Shown one piece after another: positions 1 through 6,248 of a DNA stretch of 6,280 nt. Under the pieces are notes generated by a model. The model did not search any database, was not told the DNA's origin, and worked only from the letters and a program-made list of their open reading frames with translations. The position numbers and the translations under genes are program-made. Positions within the stretch are counted from its first letter, which is position 1. Each line of letters begins with the position of its first letter. Location of the stretch: contig NYXD01000091.1 of assembly GCA_002685435.1 (NCBI GenBank), forward strand, positions 1 through 6,280, given 5' to 3'. This DNA comes from Cryomorphaceae bacterium. Its GTDB lineage: Bacteria; Bacteroidota; Bacteroidia; Flavobacteriales; Schleiferiaceae.

Positions 1-222
1 TGTAAGAACTCCTTCGTCAGTTGTAAACTTGATGAAGTACACACCAGCCGACTCATCGCTGAGATCGAATTGGTTGTTGTATAGTCCGTTAACAGTAACT
101 ACCTCATTAGAGATCACCTGTCCTACCATATTCACGATGCTGATTTCAACATTCGTAGCTGTTGCAGTTGCAAATTCTACGTTAAACAGACCGCGCGTTG
201 GATTCGGGTAAATACTCAATGT
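1..222 (-). other. T9SS type A C-terminal sorting domain (residues 1951 onward, cut by window edge)
   Basis: The segment LSIYPNPTRGLFNVEF carries the hallmark YPNPTRG motif (Tyr1955 to Gly1961). It is followed by VEISIVNMVGQVI, a linker and FDLSDESAGVYFIKFTTDEGVLT, the standard strand order of the TIGR04183 sorting domain. The family normally ends a few residues later in a basic-hydrophobic tail such as K-[IL]-[VI]-V, so only a handful of codons and the stop should lie left of base 1. This domain directs the protein through the outer-membrane T9SS translocon and is normally cleaved by the PorU sortase. Confidence 0.95.
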
Positions 223-3200
223 TCCGTTCAAGAAGTCCTCATCTACACTGATCTGGTTCACATCGAATGTGAACGTAGCAGTATCAGAAGAACACGGTCC
301 GAACGCTATAACTGTTACAGTCTCACCTGCGTTGTTCGCATTGAAGGTCACTGTACCTGAAGTATCGTTTGAAGACGTTCCGTTAGAGAACTCAACGTAA
401 ATACTATCAGCACCTGTTGTACCAGTAGTACTCCAGTTCGCCATCCAATCCGTAGCACTGATCGTAGCGTTCGCTGTATCTATAGAGATCGCTGCTACTG
501 CATCCGGGTAAACACTTACAGTGAATGTTGAATCTTCACGTTCACAACCACCAACTGTTACTTTCCAGTCGTAGAAGTATTCGTACCAAGAAGTACCACC
601 ATTACGGTCACCTGTAATAACTACAGAACTATCACCTGACCAATATGGGAAAGTTGAGTTCAAGTTATCATAAAGTCCACCAGTAGTCGTTCCGTTCAAC
701 CAAATCTTGTACGATCCACTTGATAAAGAAGCTCCTAAGTATACTTGCTCAGCAGCATATCCAGTTGCTGAAGTAGTGACTGGAATACTGTACAATTGCG
801 TACCCGAAGCATCTTCAATTACAATAGTTGATGTTCCAGCACCTGAAGGGAATAGTGTAACACTATCTAGAGACATACCACTGTAAGCCGTAAAGCTCAA
901 ACCATATGCACCTGTGTAGCTGTAACCTGATCCCGGAGATAATTGTCCGACACTCTCAGTATAGTTAATAGAACTAACAGTGATTGTTGTATCCATCATT
1001 ACACTTGAAAGCATAATTGTAGAATCTGCATCGACAACTGCAATAGTGTCGTTACCTGAAGCCCACATTACTTTTCCTTGTGTAGGATTTGTAACTGAAA
1101 GGTTTACGTCATCACCTGCACAAATAAACTCAGGATAAACTGGGGTTACTTGTTGTGCATCTGTAACATCAACACTTAATGAAAGTGTATCGTTTCCAGG
1201 ACGTCCATCACCAGTAAGTTGAGTGTAAGCAACTACAGAGTAAGTACCTCCAACAAAGTTACTGATGTAACCTAATTCAACAGTGTCTTTTCCACCGAAT
1301 GGAACAGACAAACCTGTTGGGGTAGCAGTCATCGTCGTTCCGAAGATGTCAACACTTACTGTCAACGAGGTTAGCGTGTTTTGACCATTGTTGGCTATTT
1401 GAACACTCACCATCAAACTATCATCACCACAAATCCCGTTAGCTGGGTTTAACAATGCAGTTAATGCAGCATCATCGCCAATTACATCGTACTCATCAGC
1501 ACCTATATCAACAGTTGTTGAACCTGACATTGGACGGGCATCGCCGTCGATATCTACTGTCACACCAACGGTGTTATCACCAGCATCATTAGCCAATGGA
1601 CCGTAGACATGCAGATCAGTTGCAGTAGCGAAGATTGGATCGCCTTCAACTGAATTCATGTGCATTGTTGAATCCATACTCTGTAGTTGACCTAAAGAGT
1701 CAATGTATGTGACAGCATAAGGGCTACTCACATAACTATATCCTAAAGAGGTACCCGTACTGTAGTAAAGGTTGTAGTCACCGAATGCGCTCGTGTTGTA
1801 GTTGTACAACGCATATGTACCACCCGTGAAGATGTTGTTACGGAAGTTTACGTTCGCAGCATTATAATAATCGCGAACACCAGCATATCCACCAACAGCA
1901 GTGTTGTGATAAATACCAACGCTATCAGAATACAAGACATTTAAACCATAGTATCCTGCGTTTATCATGTTGTTGGTGATCTCACTCGGAGCATTAGCTG
2001 TGCTTGTACTAGACAAGTAATAGCCGTAGATACCGTAGTACAAATCGCTGATGTGGTTACCTATGATTTGACAACCGTTTACTTGGTATGGGTAAACACC
2101 GTAAGCAAAGTTTGAACGGAAACCAGAAAGTTCGTTATCACTGATTTCGACATTATCGCCGTAGTAAACGTAGATACCGTAATAGTATTGATCTGTCATG
2201 GTATTTCCTGAAATAACTATATCGCCATTTCTAGCGGCCATGCTACCATAGAAACGGATTCCATAGTATCCACCCATGATATCATTATTCTCAATTGTAA
2301 TGTTTTGCTCACCAGCTGTAGTTGAGAAAGCAGAGGTTGCACTTGCAGAAGCAATAATAGCATTTATCACACTTGAGGTTGAAGTCGTATTACTCATTAT
2401 AGTGTTACCTGTAATAGAGATATCACTAGAACCATTCAAACGGAAACTACTATTGTTCGGCGTGTAGATGAACAGATCTTCAAAGTTCATGTACTTCGCT
2501 CCTTCAAGAACAAAGGCGGCATCAGTACCGGCAATGATTGTATCATTAGCGGAGGTACTTCCTTTAAAGGTAATAGTATTCGTCATTGACGAACCATTGA
2601 TTTCTCCGAGGTACGATGACGTTGAGAATGAACCGCTTTGGAATTCGAAGGTAACTGCACCACCGATACCACAAACATTCAACGTACTAGTCACACTATC
2701 TAACGTAGCAAAGTCACCAGTAGGACCTACTGAATACGTACCTGCTGCTAGAGGACCTGTACATTCCGTTTGGAACGTAAATGGACCTTCCCAAGTACTA
2801 CTACAACAGTTCTGTACATAGAAGTCATACCCAGTATTTGGATTCAAACCTGTTAAACTGTAAGGCGCCGTAACGTTAGTGTCTAACGTTCCTGACAATG
2901 CTCCCACACCTGTACCCTGAATAAATCCTGAAGGACCGTATTCAACGTTGAAACAGTTGGCACCCGTGTAACTCCAAGTCAAATCAGCAGATGAGCTTGT
3001 AATGTTACTCGCCATTTGATTGTAGTTGATACATGCAGGGATAGCTTCAACTTCTACACTATCAAGATAGATGTAGTTGTAAGAACCAGAAGCACTGTAG
3101 AACAAGAATGCTGGTCTACGAGAGTCGCTAGTTACAACACTTGAGTCTAAGTAAACAGAATACTGCTGGTAAGTCGTTGAACCCACGTTCATATTTTTCG

Positions 3201-6072
3201 CAACTACTGCAGAAGAATAGTTTCCTGCTGCATCCGTTGTAGCAACTGACATCTGTCCAGGATATGTTGTAGAACTCGTACGAGCCCAGAACTTAAGCTG
3301 TAAACCACCCTGATTTAAATCTTCAATCATCGGTAATGAAACAACAACTGTATCACCAGCTACGTTTGATTGACGGTTGTATACATAACCTGTTCCTGAA
3401 TAAGACGAGAACGTAGAAGTAGATGCGTATGAATACGAGTTACCTGGATTTGAATTCACAGAGTAAGTCCAACAATCCGGTAAGTTTGGATTAATACTGT
3501 TACCATAAGCAGCTGGCTTATTCTCAAAACCGTCAGCAAACGGCGCTGCCGTTGGTGAACATGGTACATCAACCGTAATTGGACCAACCCACGGTGACAT
3601 AGAACCGTTCGTTGACATACAGTTCGACTGGATGTAGAAATCGTAAGTCGTTGCATCATCAAGCGTGTTGATTGACCACGAAGTACCGGTTACAGTATCC
3701 GTTGGTGCACCAGTACCTTGAGTAAAGCCTGATGGCCCCCACTCTATGATGTAGTTCGTAACTGCTGAACTGTCTACCCACGTTAATGTCGCAGAAGAAT
3801 CTGAGGTAGCACTACCTGCAGCGTTAACAGCTATAGGACAGTTTGGAATATCACGAATCTCGATGTCATCTAAATATGCATAAGCGTATGAATAAGTGTA
3901 ACCTGTTACAAATTCAGGTACGATCATAAACACAACACGTGATGCATTCGAAGAAACATTATCTAAATCAACAGTGTACTCAGTATACGTAGAAGTATAG
4001 TTAACTGTATCGATAATATTTATTGAACCTAAAGATGCATTTGAATCTGCTGTGGCGATAATCATCTTAGTCGTGTAGTAAGCAACACTTGAAGATGTTC
4101 TCAAATTAAAGATCACTTGCTTATCGTTTCCTGATAATCCAGAAATACGAGGAGAGAAAACCGCTAAAGTATCACCATCGGCACTATTGGTCGATGTTGT
4201 ACTTGCGTAACCATAAAAACGTACAGCATTAATACCTGTATTTGCGTAGAAACTGTAATCATAATTATATGCGTAGAACGAAGAAGATGTTCCAGTTTTA
4301 GCATACGCCCAACAATCCGGTAAATCTGGATTTGACGTGCTTCCGTCAGTGTAACCTTCGAAGCCCGTTGAATAAGGTACAACTTGATCACCACACTCTG
4401 TTTGGAATGTGAATGGACCTACCCAGTTTGATGTTCCGTCACCTGTTGAAGTACAATTCGCCATTACGTAAGCGTCGTAATACGTATTCTGAACTAAGCC
4501 AGTTGCCGTATAAGATGTAGTCGTAGATGTGTATGAAGTACCCGTTCCTTGAGTAAAGCCCATTGGACCTACCTCGATATTAAAGGCAGCGGAGCTTGAT
4601 GACCAAGAAATCGTTCCTGTAGTCTGAGTTGTTCCTGTCAATGAAAGACCGGTTGGTTCTGGACATGGTGGGATATCCGTAATACTTACATCGTCAATAC
4701 AGATATAATCAAAAACACCGATTTCTCTTCTCAACATAAATACAACACGAGCATCACCTGTAGTAGCACCGTCTAAATAAACCGTGTATTTATTATAAGC
4801 GGTAGCCGTAGCATAAACTGTATCAACTGCATTAAACGAACTCGGCGTGCCAGCAGCATCAATTAAACCAATAATCACCTCACCTGGACGACCCGCAGAA
4901 GTAGTTCTTGCGTAAAACTCAAGTTGCTTTGTAGCTGAATCAAGACCCTGAATCTCAGGAGTCATGATCATAGTCGTATCTGCATATGTAGCAGATGTGC
5001 TCGAGCTAGAAGATCTATAGCCGTATAAGAAGTTCGAACCAGAATTCGCATAGAACGAATAGTTACGGTTGTAGAAATATGGGTAATAAGAAGAGCTCGT
5101 AGTGTTAACGTAAAAATCCCAACAAACCGGTAATGAAGGGTTGAAAGCCGAACCAGTTGCTGAATTATCAAAGTTCTCACTGTAAGGAGTGGTAACCTGA
5201 GCACATGGCGTGAGGAAAGTAATAGGTCCTAACGTATCAGAGTAAGATGATGTGCCACAGCTTGTTACCGCATACGCATCATAAGTACTTGACGATACAA
5301 GAGACGTTAGATTCGCGGTGCCGCTAGATACACTTGCTGAAGTGCCTGCAGTTGATGGATTAAATCCTGCTAAACCATAAATAACCGTAGTAGTTGCACT
5401 TGAATTACAACCTTCAGATACTGTTGCGGTAGCAGAACTTCCTGTAACTGTACCTACGGCAATTGCAGTGGGTGCAGCACAGTTAGAATATCCTGTAGGT
5501 AATTCTTGAACTTTTAAATCATCAACTATAATGTCGTTGTAAAACGATGCAGAACCGTTAAACTTACTTACAGTAAACCTCAGTGCAATGTCATTAGGCA
5601 TACTGATACACGATAAATCAACCTGCACTTTTCTCCAACCTGCGGAGTCTGTACTTCCCGACCATACTGCCTGATAAGACTGACCATCAAATAACTCGAC
5701 AGTCAGCGTATTATTCCCAACATTACTACTAGTGTTATTCTTAAACCAGTAAAACTCCAGAGAAGGATTGGTTAGCGTACTTGGGTCTATCGAGTCGGTC
5801 GTAATAGAGACATCACAAGGGTAAGGTGATGAACCATCAACCCACATGGCGTATGAACCAGTTGCACCAGTCGTGTGATTGGTATAACCTGAGGCTCCAT
5901 ACCCGGGATTTTGTGTTGTTAGCTTCCACGAAGCGTTCGTAGAAGTGCTACTGCAGGAATTTGATTGAACCCAAGCAGATGGTATACTACTAAAGGTTTC
6001 TGTCAAGACCTGCGCATTAAGTGTGCTCAAAGAAAAAAGGACGCTTAATGAAGCGAGTATGAGTCTTTTCAT
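1..6072 (-). CDS. Giant T9SS-secreted multidomain adhesin-like protein (3' end outside window)
   Basis: A single open frame of 2,024 codons runs from ATG at 6072-6070 to base 1 with no stop, so the extreme C-terminus is cut off by the window. This start is chosen because it begins directly with a signal peptide (Lys2-Arg3, hydrophobic core, Ala20-Gln21) and lies downstream of a promoter-like sequence. Domain order: signal peptide; four jelly-roll plus Fn3-like modules (22-1104); parallel beta-helix (1105-1529); CARDB-like (1530-1642); split Ig-like (1643-1854); Ig/PKD-like (1855-1935); T9SS sorting domain (1951 onward). The protein is rich in Ser, Thr, Gly, Asn and Tyr and poor in Lys, as is usual for exported Bacteroidota beta-sandwich proteins. 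In known T9SS proteins the sorting domain is removed during export and the product is released or attached to surface lipopolysaccharide. No catalytic motif was recognised, so adhesion or glycan binding is an inference from the domain types. Nothing in the sequence identifies the ligand. Confidence 0.96.
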   Translation of the reverse strand, partial: MKRLILASLSVLFSLSTLNAQVLTETFSSIPSAWVQSNSCSSTSTNASWKLTTQNPGYGASGYTNHTTGATGSYAMWVDGSSPYPCDVSITTDSIDPSTLTNPSLEFYWFKNNTSSNVGNNTLTVELFDGQSYQAVWSGSTDSAGWRKVQVDLSCISMPNDIALRFTVSKFNGSASFYNDIIVDDLKVQELPTGYSNCAAPTAIAVGTVTGSSATATVSEGCNSSATTTVIYGLAGFNPSTAGTSASVSSGTANLTSLVSSSTYDAYAVTSCGTSSYSDTLGPITFLTPCAQVTTPYSENFDNSATGSAFNPSLPVCWDFYVNTTSSSYYPYFYNRNYSFYANSGSNFLYGYRSSSSSTSATYADTTMIMTPEIQGLDSATKQLEFYARTTSAGRPGEVIIGLIDAAGTPSSFNAVDTVYATATAYNKYTVYLDGATTGDARVVFMLRREIGVFDYICIDDVSITDIPPCPEPTGLSLTGTTQTTGTISWSSSSAAFNIEVGPMGFTQGTGTSYTSTTTSYTATGLVQNTYYDAYVMANCTSTGDGTSNWVGPFTFQTECGDQVVPYSTGFEGYTDGSTSNPDLPDCWAYAKTGTSSSFYAYNYDYSFYANTGINAVRFYGYASTTSTNSADGDTLAVFSPRISGLSGNDKQVIFNLRTSSSVAYYTTKMIIATADSNASLGSINIIDTVNYTSTYTEYTVDLDNVSSNASRVVFMIVPEFVTGYTYSYAYAYLDDIEIRDIPNCPIAVNAAGSATSDSSATLTWVDSSAVTNYIIEWGPSGFTQGTGAPTDTVTGTSWSINTLDDATTYDFYIQSNCMSTNGSMSPWVGPITVDVPCSPTAAPFADGFENKPAAYGNSINPNLPDCWTYSVNSNPGNSYSYASTSTFSSYSGTGYVYNRQSNVAGDTVVVSLPMIEDLNQGGLQLKFWARTSSTTYPGQMSVATTDAAGNYSSAVVAKNMNVGSTTYQQYSVYLDSSVVTSDSRRPAFLFYSASGSYNYIYLDSVEVEAIPACINYNQMASNITSSSADLTWSYTGANCFNVEYGPSGFIQGTGVGALSGTLDTNVTAPYSLTGLNPNTGYDFYVQNCCSSTWEGPFTFQTECTGPLAAGTYSVGPTGDFATLDSVTSTLNVCGIGGAVTFEFQSGSFSTSSYLGEINGSSMTNTITFKGSTSANDTIIAGTDAAFVLEGAKYMNFEDLFIYTPNNSSFRLNGSSDISITGNTIMSNTTSTSSVINAIIASASATSAFSTTAGEQNITIENNDIMGGYYGIRFYGSMAARNGDIVISGNTMTDQYYYGIYVYYGDNVEISDNELSGFRSNFAYGVYPYQVNGCQIIGNHISDLYYGIYGYYLSSTSTANAPSEITNNMINAGYYGLNVLYSDSVGIYHNTAVGGYAGVRDYYNAANVNFRNNIFTGGTYALYNYNTSAFGDYNLYYSTGTSLGYSYVSSPYAVTYIDSLGQLQSMDSTMHMNSVEGDPIFATATDLHVYGPLANDAGDNTVGVTVDIDGDARPMSGSTTVDIGADEYDVIGDDAALTALLNPANGICGDDSLMVSVQIANNGQNTLTSLTVSVDIFGTTMTATPTGLSVPFGGKDTVELGYISNFVGGTYSVVAYTQLTGDGRPGNDTLSLSVDVTDAQQVTPVYPEFICAGDDVNLSVTNPTQGKVMWASGNDTIAVVDADSTIMLSSVMMDTTITVSSINYTESVGQLSPGSGYSYTGAYGLSFTAYSGMSLDSVTLFPSGAGTSTIVIEDASGTQLYSIPVTTSATGYAAEQVYLGASLSSGSYKIWLNGTTTGGLYDNLNSTFPYWSGDSSVVITGDRNGGTSWYEYFYDWKVTVGGCEREDSTFTVSVYPDAVAAISIDTANATISATDWMANWSTTGTTGADSIYVEFSNGTSSNDTSGTVTFNANNAGETVTVIAFGPCSSDTATFTFDVNQISVDEDFLNGTLSIYPNPTRGLFNVEFATATATNVEISIVNMVGQVISNEVVTVNGLYNNQFDLSDESAGVYFIKFTTDEGVLT
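268..510 (-). other. Terminal Ig/PKD-like beta sandwich (residues 1855-1935)
   Basis: A short beta-rich domain links the split Ig-like region to the sorting domain. It starts YPDAVAAISID, contains ATDWMANWSTTG and SIYVEFSNGTSSN, and ends with VTVIAFGPCSSDTATFTFDV. The size (about 80 residues) and the central Phe-Ser-Asn-Gly strand followed by a late Cys strand resemble PKD or Ig-like linkers that commonly sit just before T9SS sorting domains. I cannot assign it to a precise family. Confidence 0.5.
511..1146 (-). other. Ig-like domain split by an inserted beta domain (residues 1643-1854)
   Basis: It begins like an Ig-like domain of T9SS proteins (ICAGDDVNLSVTNPTQGKVMW, a Cys strand and a Trp strand). 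It is then interrupted by a beta-rich stretch (SVGQLSPGSGYSYTGAYGLSF, SLDSVTLFPSGAGTSTIVIED, AEQVYLGASLSSGSYKIWL) and a Tyr-rich end, WYEYFYDWKV (Trp1829 to Val1838). A strand with a second Cys (Cys1843) follows, then DSTFTVSV, which looks like the missing last Ig strand. I know this combined pattern from other large Bacteroidota secreted proteins. The nested reading is an inference from strand order. The function is unknown. Confidence 0.6.
1147..1485 (-). other. CARDB-like beta-sandwich domain (residues 1530-1642)
   Basis: This segment follows the beta-helix directly and has the pattern of a CARDB-type domain: CGDDSLMVSVQIANNGQ, then LTSLTVSVDIFG, FGGKDTVELG, GGTYSVVAYTQL and a final GDGRPGNDTLSLSV. 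CARDB domains are adhesion-type beta sandwiches that often follow beta-helices or precede sorting domains in secreted bacterial proteins. The VxIxNNGxxTLTS segment is the clearest signature. The role is probably as a spacer or an accessory binding domain. Confidence 0.68.
1486..2760 (-). other. Right-handed parallel beta-helix domain with Tyr-rich rungs (residues 1105-1529)
   Basis: The entry segment (YSVGPTGDFATLDSV, 1113-1127, then GGAVTFEFQSGSF) matches the N-terminal cap common to secreted Bacteroidota beta-helices. PbH1-type rungs follow, with repeated ITxxNNxI / ISxNxM / ISDNEL / IIGNHI / ITNNMI strands, each followed by a Tyr-Gly turn at Gly1271, 1299, 1325, 1347, 1376 and 1398. Spacings are 28, 26, 22, 29 and 22 residues, about one helix turn each. 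The domain closes with DGDARPMSG (1509-1517) and DIGADEYD (1522-1529), the usual end of this beta-helix family. Such folds occur in polysaccharide lyases and in adhesins. I see no convincing lyase active-site residues, so a binding role is more likely than catalysis, but this is not certain. Confidence 0.86.
2761..3558 (-). repeat. Module 4: cleaved-adhesin-like jelly roll plus Fn3 (residues 839-1104)
   Basis: Third close repeat, 266 residues. It has FADGFEN, NPNLPDCW (861-868), a Ser/Tyr-rich stretch, LQLKFWARTSS, a YQQYSVYLDSS strand and YIYLDSVEVEAIP. Here the second Asp of the conserved DD pair is replaced by Ser (Asp1004-Ser1005). The Fn3-like half starts at Cys1014, contains EYGPSGFIQGTG (Gly1046 onward) and ends WEGPFTFQTEC at Cys1104. 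That ending is almost identical to the end of module 2, and the two DNA segments are still visibly similar (about 2767-2800 against 4398-4431). A Cys-Cys pair follows VQN near the end of the Fn3 half. The array stops here and the beta-helix follows directly. Confidence 0.81.
3559..4392 (-). repeat. Module 3: cleaved-adhesin-like jelly roll plus Fn3 (residues 561-838)
   Basis: Second of the three close repeats, 278 residues long. It opens with PYSTGFEG and has NPDLPDCW (581-588), a Tyr/Phe-rich stretch, FSPRISGL in the place of the MTPEI segment, VVFMIVPEF, and LDDIEI with Asp735-Asp736. The Fn3-like half begins at Cys745 (CPIAVNAAG), contains WGPSGFTQGTG (778-788) and ends WVGPITVDVPC at Cys838. 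The NPxLPxCW motif lies exactly 270 residues after that of module 2, and the GPxGFxQGTG motif 277 residues after. This shows an array made by duplication followed by protein-level divergence. The likely role is the same as that of module 2. Confidence 0.82.
4393..5202 (-). repeat. Module 2: cleaved-adhesin-like jelly roll plus Fn3 (residues 291-560)
   Basis: First of three clearly homologous protein repeats. It opens with PYSENFD, then NPSLPVCW (311-318), a Tyr-rich stretch, MTPEI near residues 370-374, LEFYART, and the jelly-roll ending CIDDV (Asp460-Asp461). The Fn3-like half starts at Cys470 (CPEPTGLSL), carries GPMGFTQGTG (502-511) and ends WVGPFTFQTEC at Cys560. The layout matches the cleaved-adhesin / choice-of-anchor-J plus Fn3 pairs of Bacteroidota surface proteins such as the haemagglutinin regions of gingipains. 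Cysteines at both ends of the Fn3 half may pair as a disulphide outside the cell, which is an inference. Confidence 0.82.
5203..6009 (-). other. Module 1: MAM-like jelly roll plus divergent Fn3-like domain (residues 22-290)
   Basis: Residues 22-192 look like a MAM / choice-of-anchor-J type jelly roll. The segment starts with ETFSSIPSAW, has a GSYAMWVDGS strand, a GWRKVQVDLS strand and ends with the typical IIVDDL (Asp184-Asp185). Residues about 198-290 form an Fn3-like sandwich running from Cys198 to Cys290. This module is the most divergent of the four. It lacks the NPxLPxCW entry motif of modules 2-4, and its Fn3 half has GLAGFNPSTAG where the others have GPxGFxQGTG. The assignment is by motif and position only. 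A carbohydrate- or protein-binding role is inferred from related domains. Confidence 0.72.
6013..6072 (-). other. Sec signal peptide (residues 1-20)
   Basis: The first 20 residues, MKRLILASLSVLFSLSTLNA, have a short basic n-region (Lys2, Arg3), a hydrophobic stretch from about 4 to 15 and a polar c-region ending Leu-Asn-Ala. Cleavage by signal peptidase I is most likely between Ala20 and Gln21. Bacteroidota signal peptides often end this way, with Ala-Gln at the junction. There is no lipobox cysteine, so this is not a lipoprotein. Export across the inner membrane by Sec is the required first step for T9SS cargo, which fits the sorting domain at the other end of the protein. Confidence 0.93.
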
Positions 6073-6078
6073 GTTTAA

Positions 6079-6100
6079 GTGATTTTGTGATTTTGTGATT
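6079..6100 (-). repeat. Tandem 8-bp repeat in the 5' leader
   Basis: The plus-strand unit gtgatttt occurs at 6079-6086 and 6087-6094, followed by a partial copy gtgatt at 6095-6100, for 2.75 copies. In the mRNA this reads as repeated AAAATCAC, ending six bases before the AUG. It fills the position where a Shine-Dalgarno sequence would be, and none is present. A-rich, SD-less leaders are normal in Bacteroidota. Confidence 0.8.
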
Positions 6101-6143
6101 AACGATATTAACTAAAAAGCTAGGCACATCCAAGTGGATAGGG

Positions 6144-6172
6144 CAAAATATAATTGACACTTAATCAGTCAA
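6144..6172 (-). promoter_or_regulatory. Candidate Bacteroidota-type promoter for the giant gene
   Basis: On the minus strand a TTG (6172-6170) lies 17 bases before TATATTTTG (6152-6144). This is close to the Bacteroidota consensus TTG-N17-23-TAnnTTTG, with one extra T before the G of the downstream box. Transcription would start near 6137-6139, giving a leader of about 65 nt. An inverted repeat TTGAC-N9-GTCAA (6154-6172) covers the space between the boxes and could be an operator, though five-base arms are weak evidence. Confidence 0.55.
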
Positions 6173-6217
6173 ATTGAAATGATATTATAACATAAAATAC
6201 GATGTGACATATGGTTC

Positions 6218-6248
6218 AAAAAAAAGCCCCGACCAATGGCCGGGGCTT
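6218..6248 (-). terminator. Rho-independent terminator of an upstream same-strand gene
   Basis: A hairpin has arms aagccccgacc (6224-6234) and ggccggggctt (6238-6248), pairing at 10 of 11 positions around a 3-base loop. On the minus strand it runs straight into a T-tract (complement of the A-run at 6218-6225), the classic intrinsic terminator form. On the plus strand it is followed by gaagtataatt, which lacks an immediate T-run. It should therefore end a minus-strand transcript coming from beyond 6280, before the giant gene's promoter. Confidence 0.9.

Noticed and set aside
29..211. Plus-strand open frame antisense to the sorting domain
   Set aside because: It lies wholly opposite the YPNPTRG sorting-domain codons, which explain the sequence. 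The translation is low in recognisable features and has no promoter or neighbour support.
1486..2760. Polysaccharide lyase activity of the beta-helix
   Set aside because: The fold is shared with lyases, but I could not find a convincing set of catalytic Asp/Lys/Arg residues on neighbouring rungs. The Tyr-rich turns suggest binding instead.
2276..2821. Two adjacent plus-strand open frames (2276-2467 and 2468-2821), the first with a hydrophobic, membrane-like translation
   Set aside because: They are antisense to the beta-helix and to the end of module 4. The hydrophobic look is what antisense reading of Asn/Ser/Thr-rich beta-helix codons gives.
2761..5202. CRISPR array or DNA tandem repeat
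   Set aside because: The periodicity of about 800-840 bp is at protein level, with diverged DNA and no short identical repeats separated by spacers.
3456..5204. Minus-strand open frames at 3456-3662, 4164-4394 and 4968-5204 with similar-looking translations
   Set aside because: They are out-of-frame readings of the same part of modules 2, 3 and 4. Their mutual likeness (for example YRIVG) reflects the homology of the modules, not separate genes.
6224..6248. Bidirectional terminator serving a plus-strand gene
   Set aside because: No plus-strand gene ends here, and the plus-strand side of the hairpin lacks an immediate T-run.
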